Assembly: GCA_027946555.1 (NCBI GenBank)
Contig: JAPEVC010000016.1
Span: forward strand, 124,001 to 188,000
Direction of reading: 5' to 3'
DNA from: Gnomoniopsis sp. IMI 355080
Lineage: Eukaryota; Ascomycota; Sordariomycetes; Diaporthales; Gnomoniaceae
Length of the DNA stretch: 64,000 bases
Below the pieces are notes generated by a model. That model made no database searches, was not told where the DNA came from, and was given only the letters and a program-made list of their open reading frames with translations. Within the stretch, counting starts at the first letter, position 1, and each line of letters begins with the position of its first letter. Positions 33,328 through 44,224 of this stretch are shown here, in pieces. The translations under genes and the position numbers were made by a program.

Positions 33328-36300
33328 ATGTACTCAAATACTGGGGGTCGGAAGTCTGTCGACAGCCTGGCCTCTCCTACCTCACCGCACTTCCATCGAC
33401 AGGACTATCCATTCCAAAGGTATGCCGCACTGCCAACTCAGCTGCGTGATGAGCACCTAGAGGTCTAACAAGATCATCAGGCAGGGCTCTGTTAGCTCTA
33501 GACGTCCCTCGACTGCTGGCTCAATTCACTCCATTGGTGGCGCATTGGATCAGGGTAGCTTGAGCAAAACGGTGCTGGAGTCAGGTCAAAATGGTATGTG
33601 CAAAGACCACATGACGGCGGCATAGCTAACCCTGCAATAGCCATCTCCACGTTGCTTCAACCTCCCATCGTTCGAACTGGCCTCCTTCCCCATACTTCCG
33701 CCCCAGCTTCTAGTGCGCATAAGCCACCGACTGCGAGGGACATTCCTCCAGTGACCTTGACAAACATCCAGAGAATTAAACCGTCCGAGTTCGATCCTTA
33801 TCTCAAGCAAATTGGCGCACTCTACAAGCAACTGCAGCAGGTCAAAGAAAGCGAAGAGGAGGACTTCTTAAATCGTCGTGGAAAAGGGGATGAGCCTGGG
33901 GATGCATTTGTTGACGACAGCAATAACCGCTTGCGGCCAGGCAGGAGGGCAAGCTCCAGAAAGGCGTCCATTTCCTCTATATCTTCCTTCACGACCCTCG
34001 ATGCGCCGCCTCCTCTTCGAAGAGCGAGTTCGAGTTATGCTAGGCGTGCCGCGCAAGGGCCGCCTCCGTTATCGACCATACCGACCGTCTACTTCGACGA
34101 TGATTTTCATTTAGAGAACCCAAGAACGTTCGATGTCGTAAGCGAAAGATCCGAGGTCGTGCGGCAGGAAGAGAAAACGTCCAATGGACATGCACCGGCA
34201 CCACGCAAGGCACTGGCGACGAATGCGATTCTGCAGGAAAAGCTGTCGTGGTATATGGACACGGTCGAAATGCACCTCATCGCGTCAATATCGACAGCGT
34301 CGACTACCTTTTTCAGTGCCCTGGGATCGTTGAAAGAGTTGCATACCGAGGCCGCAGACTCAGTGGAAAAAATTAAGACTCTGAGGCTAGAGCTTGAGGC
34401 TCTGGATGAGGAGATCGTTATTAGTGGTATCAACGCTGTGCAGCAAAAACGGCGGCGTGAAAATGTCTCGCAGCTGCACGATGCTGTTCTGCAACTGAGG
34501 GAAGTCGTCAATCAGCTTGCAGACTGTGAGTCCTTAGTTGACTCAGGTGAGGTGGAAGCAGCACTTGACAGCATTGATTCTCTTGAGGGTCTCATAGCTG
34601 GTGAGGAAAACGAATTTATCCCGCCACCGGTTGCTTTGCGCAACGTACAACTGAGGGACCTCAGAAGTGCGACTGCTCTGCAGGGTGTGAACGAGGATAT
34701 GAACATTTTGCGGTCTCGCATCGGAAAGGCTTACGAAATGAAGTTTGTGGCGAGCCTCACCGCAGATCTGCGGCGGCACGTCGAATCAGTATCGACCCAG
34801 GAGGTCCTCATGCGATGGAACGGTGCGGTAATACGCGCAAGAGGCGGTCGCGCGCGAGAACCGACTGCTTTCCCATCGTATTTGGAGTCCACAGAGGACC
34901 TGCGCAAAACCCTCATCGAAACCTTGGGCGGTTTGTACAGAGCGAAACAAATCACTGTTGCTGTTACGGCGTATCGAGACTCAGTGATCAAAGAGATCAG
35001 GAATCTTGTGAAGCAAGGATTGCCCAGTTCTAACGACGATGACAACATGTCTGTTATGTCTGCATCGACTGCGACCGGTGGGGGCCGAAAAATGTCACAG
35101 AGAGAAAAGTCATCAATACTTGCACGGAACCTGCGCGCGCTTGAACCTGCTGATGCAGAAGAGCTGTTGACCAAGATCTATGTCAGCGTAACGGAAACTC
35201 TGAGGAGGACGTCCACGCAGGTGAAATTGATGCTTGATGTTGCTGCATCTATCCAAGATGGTTCGATTCCGTCGGGCATGAAGTCACCACCGCTCAAATC
35301 ACCACCCTTGAGTCCCATGGCAAGAAAATCGTCAACTGCCGGTATTGAGGCTCAAGAGGAAATTCACAAAGTTTTGGATTTATCGGCGCTCCTGGGCAAT
35401 GCTGTCGATCTAGCGCAAGATAAGATCGTCAGAATTCTTCGAGTGAGAGCTGAACAGAGCACACACCTAGAGCTAGTCATGTTCCTCCGCTACTTCACTC
35501 TCAACCTGCACTTCGCCAACGAATGCGAGTCGATCTCAGGCAGGAGCGGCACGCCACTGAAAGACGAGGTCAACACTCAAATCAAGGATTTTGTCAGGAC
35601 CAACGGCGATGCCGAAACGCAAAAGCTTGCAAAGGGCATGGAATCGGATCAGTGGGGCGCTGTCGACTTCTCAGACAAGCACAACGAGCAGCTCAAACGG
35701 ATCCTCGATAGCAGCACGAACGACCCAGCAGAATGGACGACCGGGACGCAAATATGGATCCCATATCCAGACGAAGAGAACAAGGTCAACGGCGTCGAGA
35801 AGCCGGCACAAAGCAACGGGTCTGGGAAGGGCAAGGCTGACATTGATTCAGAGACCTTCGTCCTGCCAAATTCCGCCGTCTTGTGTATGGATGGCATGTC
35901 CAGCTATTTACATCTCATTATTGGCATTCCATCCATCACGTCCGATGTTGCCAAATCCCTAATGAACTACCTTCAATTTTTCAACTCTCGCTGCAAGCAG
36001 CTTATCCTCGGGGCAGGCGCCACGAGATCTGCAGGCCTTAGAAATATCACCACTCGACATCTTGCTTCATCCTCGCAAGCACTTGCTTTCATTGCCGCTT
36101 TGATACCCTACGTCCGCGAATTTGTACGGCGACACGCCGGATCTGGCGGTGCCCCATCTGTTCTGGTGGGAGAGTTCGACAAGGTCAAAAGAGACTATCA
36201 AGAACACATGCAAACGATATACGACAAGTTAGTCGAGATCATGACCGGGCGTGCAGGTGCCCATGCAAAGGCTACGAAAACTATCGATTGGACCAAAGAA

Positions 36301-36785
36301 ACTAAAGGGCCGCATGCGTACATGGAGACTCTGGTCAAGGAAACCTCTCTCTTGTACAAGAACCTCACCAAGCACCTTTCCGAAAACACCGTCAGCATGA
36401 TCATGATCCCTGTCTTTGCCAGTATCAAGGAGCAGTTCGGTGCCGAGTTCAAAGAGGCTGATCCGAAGACCGAGACTGGCCGGGATAGGTATGTAACCAC
36501 CGTCTTGAGCAATGCAGGACGATTGAAGGCTAACAAACAAATAGCATGCTGCGTGACCTTGACTTCTTCAAGACAAAGCTGCAACAAATCGATGGCTTCG
36601 GAGACACGGCCGACCACTTGGTGCAGATCATCAAGTCGAAACAAGTCAAGAGCGCCTCACCGCCTCCTAGTGAGAAGAGCAGTGAAGAAAAGCCATCTGA
36701 AGCCACGAAAGCAGGGGAGGGAACGATTGTGGCGGAGGAGAAGAAGTCCATTGAGAAGACGGAGGTCAAGAATGGCGGGGACTAG
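33328..36785 (+). CDS. VPS54: VPS54, GARP complex subunit
   Basis: Subunit of the GARP tethering complex, which captures endosome-derived vesicles at the trans-Golgi. The model is join(33328..33419,33481..33593,33641..36488,36545..36785), 1097 aa. The start MYSNTGGRKSVDSLASPTSP leads into a disordered Ser-rich N-terminus. Junctions read PFQR-QGSVSSRRPSTAGS, SGQN-AISTLLQPPIVRTG and GRDS-MLRDLDFFKTKLQQ. The central coiled-coil/COG-like region (LQEKLSWYMDTVEMHLIASI, SVEKIKTLRLELEALDEEI) is followed by the conserved Vps54 C-terminal domain (NSAVLCMDGMSSYLHLIIGI, MNYLQFFNSRCKQLILGAGA). The last 40 residues are a charged, low-complexity tail (EKSSEEKPSEATK). The second intron is only 47 nt. An ATG at 33598 inside intron 2 opens the long frame but is not the natural start. 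Confidence 0.93.
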
Positions 36786-39344
36786 CAAATGTGCATAGAG
36801 GTGATCATTGCCGTCAAGGATACGGCAGGAAAAGCATTATCTCAGTATGTGGCGTGGCGTATTACAGTCAGAGATATAGATTCCTCTTGGCCTCCCTCAC
36901 AGCCAGGCAGCCAGGATACCGATAAAGATCAGTCCCGCCATTCGCCAATTTGCGCATCTTGGAGAAATCGGAGAGTCGCAAAAACGAGGACAGATCGTAG
37001 GCCAGTTATCCTTGCAGTCGTGGTTCAGAACCAAACCTACATCACAGCGCACATCAGCAAGCAGCCAGCCTAAACTTGCCTTATCTCCGTGAGCATCTAA
37101 TGAGAAGCACAACTCGGCGTATAGTACCTGATGGTGTCACCAAAGCACCCCCGCCACCGCCATCCGGCTGTCTCGCACCACCACTCCCACCAGCTCGTGG
37201 CAGGCCATGAGTGGCAGCAGCCTTACGGGCGCGCGCATATAGATACAAAGCCATCAATTTCAAAAGGTCCACCAGTATGGGGAGCACCGGTAGTAAGAGC
37301 TTTGCAGAGTTTCCTATTCGCTGCCAGCGCGCGGCTGTCCACTGCGGCCGCGCGGCACCCTGCAGAACGGCACGTCGTCCCGATCGAGGTTGGACGAATG
37401 TGAAAGGCCGTTGCCCTGTAATGCGGGCTCCCGAGCGGGTGTTGCAATTCAGTGTTGTGCAATTGTGATGGATGTTCAGCCCTACACGCTATCCGGCAGC
37501 GTTCCGTGACAGATGTCAAATCACGATAGTCAAACCTGAATATATGACCACGTGAAGTGAAACCCCTTCCATAACATCAGAAAGACGTGTAGCCCCTCCT
37601 CGTGCGAACTTGCGGGAGTAACTGCGCCAATGTCTGTCTGCATGAACCTTCGAGTACATATGCTGTAAACTTTGTAATCCGCACAAGACAAGGCGGGCTT
37701 ACGTCCGCAACACCCTTGTCGGAGCTGTGAGACGTAGCCCGTTGGGTGGGTGGGACACGTAAGTAAGAGCATATCGTTCGTGGATCTCCCGAGGTCATTC
37801 CAAGCTTTGGGTTGGTTGTGTCGGCGTGGCGCCTCGCCCGCAGGCCCGGGGTATGTATGGTCGGTCCACCACAATTCCCCGTGGCAACTGAATCAGTATC
37901 GTCCAAGGCAGTCATGCCCGACCCGAAGGCTGATTGAGCATTCCAGGCAAGGTGTGCCTTTCTATCCGGACCTTCTCCCCTATGGACAGTTTCTCCCGCA
38001 CTGACACTGCACTCTCGGCATCAAAACACAAGCGTTCATCCTAACGTTTTGTCCACACATGAGACGAATGTGGGGTTTCTTCTACTACTAGTGGTGTTTC
38101 CCCCAGGAAAGGAAGTTTGACTTTTGCCCTAGCGCAGGGGACCTGTTCGAAACATTTCTCTTTTCAGAATCAATTTCTGGGCGCGGGCCTTTAGACGAAG
38201 GCCTTGGACGTCGGAAATTATCAGCCCACTGACACTGCCACGAGGCCTCGGGAAGTTGTGGCTTGCCCAGCGTAGGACGCCAATAATCTTGGCGACCGAG
38301 GAAACTAAGTGTTTGCATACGATCCTTGGCCACCGTTTCGCCGAGGCAACACTAAAAATATCTGAGGGTCTCAGTGCTTTGTGCGTGACAAAGAGTCGGA
38401 GCAGACAGACATAGATCAGTGTGCAATGTGTAGCGCATCTGCGCTGGAATTCCGCGATGCCGTGACCATTGTCTGCGTGAGAAAGAGACTTGTGCGCCCG
38501 TCAGAAAGGTAATCAATCTATTCTTGGTAACCTTGTAGAATACAAACGATCATTGTAAGGGCATTTCGGATGACTGGCTGCAGGTGCGCCGCGGCACCGA
38601 ACAAAAAAAGGTACTGTACAGTACATACAATGGGCATCCAGTTACGTTGCCCAGCCCCGTTCGTGATGATGGACTCAGCTGAATGCTTACACGAGGATGA
38701 CGACGAGGGCTCCAGACGGGATCGCCGTCCACGTTGTCTTCCAATGCTTCGATGGGGCCCTGCGGCCGCAAAATGGGGTTGCTCAATAGGGAAGCGATCA
38801 TTAGGGATCCACCCAATTCTCGAAAACTCGCTAGTGAACACGACACAAATTACCAAAAAGGAATTCTGTGCGTCCTTACAACCTGTCAATGACATGGTCA
38901 CCAAGATGAAAGTATTTTTGAACAAACAATGAGTTTCTTTTTGTCACTGAAAGGCTTCAGTCTAATTATATACAAGAATTAAAGAGTAGTAAAGAGTCAC
39001 CAAAAGAGTGTAGAGAAGGTGTAGATTCGCAAATGAGTGTCAGACTGGGTATGCCAAGTCCGTGGTTTTGGTCTATTCAGTTTTCATTTGTGAGTCGTTA
39101 TAATCTGTCCTTCACTTTTTCCTTGATCTCCTTCCTTTCTACCAATCCAAAAACTCCACTCTCCCATTGTTCTCGCTGGTCAAGCCTGCGTGATGGGGAT
39201 GGGGGTATCTAATAGACTTTTTGATGATGAATATAAAATCGTGTCGTCGTTGAGAGAAGAGCCGCAACTCCAGCGTGCGCTACTTCCTCATGTTGTGATG
39301 GTGACCGCAATCCAGTTGTCCACCGATTCGCACCGAGGGGGAAC
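36786..39344. other. Intergenic, 2.6 kb
   Basis: Convergent 3' regions of VPS54 and the small secreted-protein gene, plus unexplained sequence. A leftward GC-rich frame at 37081-37255 (from the ATG MALYLYARARKAAATHGLP, then a Gly-rich run) could be the start of a small gene, but I found no convincing second exon. No other gene seen. Confidence 0.4.
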
Positions 39345-39938
39345 TCAGTTCCCTCCCCGGCGAGCCCAACGCAGGGCCGAAGTGAAGCGTCCCTTGAGGG
39401 CAGGCTTGTAGTGAGGGTCGGTGAGAGCCTCACGAGGGTGATTCTCGCCAAGGTCACGCTTGGTGGACGTCTCAACGTCTCCGGCTCCAAGGGTAACAAC
39501 GATGGTGCTGCTAGTGGTGGCCTTGGTTTGGATATCATCGGGTAGATAGTAGGCGTTGGAGCAGGCGAAGTTCATGCAGCCGGAAATGGGGCTTTGACTA
39601 TCGGCAGGGTACATCTGGTAGACGCCAGTGGTGTCATCCGGGTTCACGATGGCGGAAACATCAAAGTAAGTGGAGCCCGCGTAGCTGTTGAAGGCAAACT
39701 CAGCCAGCATGCCAGGAGTGTTGGTGGCGCCGGAGTTGTAAGAGTACGCGTTGCCAGTCCAGCCATCAGGGACGGTGACATTGACTGTTTCTCCGGCAGG
39801 AACCGAAGTGTCCTCGATCGAGCTGGTGCCAGTCCATACGACGGTGCGGTCGGTGCTGTCCATAGACTTGAGCGTGACAGTGTTGGTGGCGCTCACCACA
39901 GTGGCCAAGGCGGCAACAGCGAGGATGTTGAACTGCAT
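39345..39938 (-). CDS. Small secreted protein, possibly Kex2-processed
   Basis: 197 aa, intronless. A clear signal peptide (MQFNILAVAALATVVSA, cleavage after residue 17) is followed by a beta-rich domain (TVTLKSMDSTDRTVVWTGTS, SVPAGETVNVTVPDGWTGNA) with only two cysteines (C121, C126 in GCMNFACS), probably one disulphide. It resembles secreted fungal proteins that databases sometimes name DNase1-like or thaumatin-like; I see no nuclease active site and would not use either name. A KR at 160-161 and RR at 193-194 are possible Kex2 sites that would release a basic C-terminal peptide. It lies at the edge of the accessory pocket and may be an effector-type or cell-wall-associated protein. Confidence 0.72.
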   Translation of the reverse strand: MQFNILAVAALATVVSATNTVTLKSMDSTDRTVVWTGTSSIEDTSVPAGETVNVTVPDGWTGNAYSYNSGATNTPGMLAEFAFNSYAGSTYFDVSAIVNPDDTTGVYQMYPADSQSPISGCMNFACSNAYYLPDDIQTKATTSSTIVVTLGAGDVETSTKRDLGENHPREALTDPHYKPALKGRFTSALRWARRGGN

Positions 39939-42302
39939 GGTTGCTGGATATAGAATTGTCTTTTTGAAATATAGGAAGATCGAAGGATCGACAGATCGGC
40001 AACTTCAAGTGTAGATCAGAGAGTTTGTTATGATAGTAATCAAGCCACCGGGGACCTGAAGGAGTGTATATTCTTGGTTGGGCAGGGAGCGAGTAGCACG
40101 AGGCTGGAAGGAGTGTATATCCCGCAGGGAAGAAAGTGAATGATATCAACGGCTTGCCGAACTGATGTGAGAGATCTCGGGGGGTGAAGAGGTGAGGAAG
40201 ACTTGTGGGCATAAGGCCTTTATACTTCTGGACGGTCCATACTGTCCATAGCGGTGGTAAATTAGTATGGGGGTGTGATGGGTACTCTTTGTGAGAGAAA
40301 CACCTAGGACCCCCTGGTCCAGTCACAGGTACCTTGTACCGGACGGTCTAGATGGCAGCACTTGGTCCTTTCACATTTCAGATACAAGATCACGCCGAGT
40401 CAAGGCGACCGGTCCCCTTCCCGACACGCCAACGCGCCCGCACTACTGTGTACATTGTATAGTCCCACTAGCTGACCACTTGGCCGGGATCCACCATTGT
40501 TCGTCATCCATGCTCGGCCATGTTGACCAATCGGGCCCATATTTCTTGCTTTTCGCGCCTCTCGACACCCTGCCCGCTAGAGAATGTTGTCTGAGGAAAC
40601 CAAGTATGTCAGAAGCAAGGAAATATTGATTTCATCCGAAAAGAAAAAAAACTCAAACGATCCTTCCCCCCCCCGCCCCGCCGTAGAGAAAAGCCCGCAT
40701 CTTTGCCTCTTGGAAATCTGGGTTCGCGCCAACGGTCCGCTCGTTAGCACACCTTGTTAGCACACCTTGCTATAGTGTCCTAGCGGTGCCCCTTGAATCA
40801 GGTAATGAAAGTCCGCTTGGACCACACCCAAGACTCCTTGAATCATTCAAACTAAACATTGTTTCCCAATTTTTCATCAAGGAATAAACACACATGGGCG
40901 AACAGTCCGGCAGCATTGTCGGGCACCCGCGGTCAATGGGTACCCCAAGGCCATTGATCTGTTGCTAATTCGGCCCAAAAGAACACAACATGACAAAGAC
41001 ACAACGCAGTTGGACGCACCCAAAAAAGATAAGATTGCATAGCCATTGTTGGGCTTTGTCCACGTATGTCCACAGTGACCTGGCGGCCTGGCAGCCCTGG
41101 CCGCCGTTTGTGCAGGTGTGATGGGACCTGCAGCTGAAGACCAAAATCAGGGTTTGTCCGAGAGAATAGAGATGAAAAGGCCAGGCCAGGAGACAGTGGG
41201 CCAAGACACTAGCTTGCAGAGCATTCAGGAACTTCATCGCCATGATTGGCCGGGTGAATGTTCCGCGGAACGGGTACCTGACCGGGATGACAAGGAACCC
41301 ATGTGGCCAGCCTTGACAGGCTCGTGCCGCTGGGAAGGGAGGGTGTGATCGGCTCAGGGGCACGCAACTTTCGCATGTGCTTTCGCTGAATCGGGCGTTT
41401 GTGTTTGGCTGAAACGGAAAGAAAAAGAGGAGCCACACTCCATTTCGACAACGGCTTTGCACTACCTTCCTTGTCTTGCTGACAATATTTGCCTAGCGAC
41501 AGCGCATCGAAGTGACAGGCCAGACGGCCCAGAAAAGTCTGTGAGCAACATCCACTTACCGAAAGGGCCGAGCTGGAGCCAGATGCCCGGCAGTGGATGC
41601 GAGAAGCAGTCAGAGGCGGCGGTCAGTCACTCGACCATGTGGAAAGAAAGAAGAGAGGGTATGGGTTGGCGCACGCGCCGACGGTAGTGCTGACAAACGC
41701 AGCCCTCCAGCTGCTGCCAAGTCTGTGCTAGAAAAGCCTAATGTGTAATGAGTTCTGGTCCTTCATCGCCTTTGTTAGGTCGCTCCGGGGCGAAAGATCT
41801 GACATGTTGCTAAGCCTACCAAGGCATGGCTAAGCACCAGCTTGTCCGGGCCGTTCAGTAGCTCAAGTCCAGCCAATGTACATAGTAGTCTGCCTCACCG
41901 CTGTATCTGATTTTGGCTGTTTGGCATGGCATTGAAACACCAAGGCTGCAACCCAAACAGAACTTGCTGTGCAAAGCGGGGACATAACGTTATAGCGGAA
42001 GATGCCACCTTTCTTCTCTCAAGCCCATCATGACATGTGTCAGCGTCGGACTTGCCCCGCACAAGTACAGCACAACACAGTTCGCGGTATTTGCCGCAGG
42101 ACTGAAGGCGTAGGAAAGCCGCTATATGCAGTGATTGGTCGACATATGTTGTGTCACGGCACCAACTTGCGTGACCGCACAGTGAACCGGAGTGAGATGT
42201 CCTGATGACTGCGGCTCACTGCTTCCGACTAGTTGGGTGTAGTCTTGGTGGTCGAGGTGTGTGGGCTACTGGACTCGAGCGATGGTCACTCTACTAAGCA
42301 AA
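39939..42302. other. Gene-poor pocket, left part
   Basis: About 2.4 kb with no intact gene. The left end is the promoter of the secreted-protein gene. It contains A8 and C9 homopolymers near 40650-40675 and a 13-bp tandem repeat (separate entry). Open frames are short and overlap on both strands. Confidence 0.45.
40743..40769. repeat. 13-bp tandem duplication
   Basis: GTTAGCACACCTT occurs twice in tandem (40743-40755 and 40756-40768), followed by G. Looks like a replication-slippage or small-duplication product. Confidence 0.75.
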
Positions 42303-44224
42303 TCATGAAAAGATGTACATAGCAACAAGAGCCGAGACGTAGATGGGAACTAGGGTTGAAAGAAATCCCGCAACGTCGTCTATCGTCATTGGCGGGGTAC
42401 GAGAGAACGACACCAAGTATGCCAAGCGGAGACGTTGTCGATGACACCAGTCTTCGGTGCACCTCGCTGTGCCTTGGAAAGCTGATGTGGGCCTGAAGAC
42501 TCGGATAAATGCTCTGGAAGGCTGCAAGGAAACGGGCTCCGAAGTCGTAGTCGTTATCGATAGCGCCAGCGTGAAGACCCGGTCCGATTACAAGTTGGGT
42601 TCGGTACAACGAGTGTATCCTGGAGTCCTGGACGAAGACGGCCACGATCGCCAGGGTAGAAAGTGAAAAACTTGAGTTGAAAAGCAGTGTCATTTTGGTC
42701 TCATCCTTGGCGCATGTCGCCACTGCATTCTTGGAAAGTGACCGAGTCGAAGTCAATCTCGATGTTCCAGAACCAATTGTCGAAACGACTGCAACTTGAT
42801 CTCCGGTGTTTGTGCCGTCATTTATAACAGGATCACTGTCACGTTAGCGGAATAAGTTGGCACGAAGTCCCGAAGCCGTCCTTCGTGTTCATCGAGACCG
42901 ATACAAATCGTGTTCTTGATTCGTTGATCCCATTCGAAGTCTTTCACGATGATGTCTTTGCTTGGCCTCCCAAGTACCCGGTCGAGGACTGTCAGAGCCG
43001 AGAGTCCGGATCCCAATGCGGCGATAACTTGACCAAGTTTGTTGCTTGCACTCTAACGCCGAGTATTGGTTGTTGACAGACTTGTCGCCGAGTATATGGC
43101 CGAGGTCGGTGGTCTGGCCCTGATGCAAAGAGGCGGTAGCTTTTCGACTGACCTGTAAGCAAACATGCACATCTGCCTTCCTGGATCTTTTTTTCGTGCT
43201 GCCCACAGAAGTACAGTGACTCGTAGGTCCTATTGGGTTGCGTCGGAACCATCATCGGTCCGCTTGCGGGCGCTAGGCTGCGTAGGTCAAATGGCTTTTC
43301 AAATTGCAGCCTTTTCTTTGACAGTTCAGCATTTTCGAAATTTTCTTAATCCAGGATCTTCGGCCGGAAGCTGTTGCTGTTGCATACAATCATTCCGAGA
43401 GAATGGTCTTGGTCAAGACAGCGGGAGAAAACTTGACATTCTAGCCTTGGAAACCCACATCCCGAACGACGGCGTGGATGCGAGAGCACCAACCGGCGGG
43501 ACGCTGTTTTTGAGTTCTTAGCCGGATTGGTGGCCTAGTAGTAGCTCATGCCGCCGGCGCGGAAACTCAGCGGACGGCGAGGCCCTGAGAATAATTGCTT
43601 TCAGGCGAGATGCATCCTGCCGATTCTGTGTTCAGCTGGCGTTCGAGGCTTCTGTTCTCGCTTTTCGCTTGCCTTCCAACAACACCTGTAGCAAGGTCGG
43701 CTTGGCGGACGTGGCTGTAGTGATGACCGGGCTTGCATCGATCAAGTCGAAGTCCAGGTTGTGGCTAAGACTGGCGTTTCGAGGGAGCCGAGGGAGCCGA
43801 TGGGGGGGAGTAGAGTTTAAGCCATCGAGTTTGACCAGAGCCAGCCAGACGAGAAGTACGGCAAGGCGCTATCAGGTGCTAAAGGTACTAAGGGCGCCCT
43901 GGACAGAAAATTTTCATATCGTCTTTGTCCTCTGCTATTGCCCCGAACTTCTCTCATTTGCCGGTGAAGGCTTCCGAACGCAATATCAGTCAATCACGAC
44001 TGGATCGCAAACGGTCCGGGTTGAGTTGATGTACAAGAGGGTCGTACTGGAGATCGTCTGACCAACCCAACAACGAGAAAAGTCTCACTCGAAATCAGGG
44101 TGTTCGCTGGCGGAAGTGGGCGGGTCGGCTACCAACCAAACCGTCCTCGCCCGCCAAGTTCTTTGCGGAACCTGGACTAGGTGTGGCAGTTGGACTGGTC
44201 ATAATCGTTGTGTCTTGACAGATC
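42303..44224 (-). pseudogene. Probable decayed membrane-protein gene
   Basis: No intact frame, but leftward coding-like fragments follow one another. An ATG at 44224 starts MTSPTATPSPGSAKNLAGED and runs to FRQRTP; after a TGA the same frame continues FRVRLFSLLGWSDDLQYDPL, broken by further TGAs. Further fragments are WLALVKLDGL with DFDLIDASPVITTATSAKPT (about 43680-43850), VIAALGSGLSALTVLDRVLG with IIVKDFEWDQRIKNTICIGL (42822-43040), MTLLFNSSFSLSTLAIVAVF (42600s), and finally MTIDDVAGFLSTLVPIYVSA ending at 42303 with a hydrophobic C-terminus. The pattern suggests an extracellular domain plus transmembrane ends. Stops of the TGA/TAG type fit C-to-T decay. Family unknown; introns could explain some frame changes. 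Confidence 0.35.

Noticed and set aside
33598..33640. ATG at 33598 as VPS54 start
   Set aside because: It lies inside intron 2; two upstream exons give a conserved N-terminus and correct phase.
42286..42756. Intact 156-aa gene on the minus strand
   Set aside because: It runs past the hydrophobic C-terminal fragment in another frame and lacks a family; treated as part of the relic instead.
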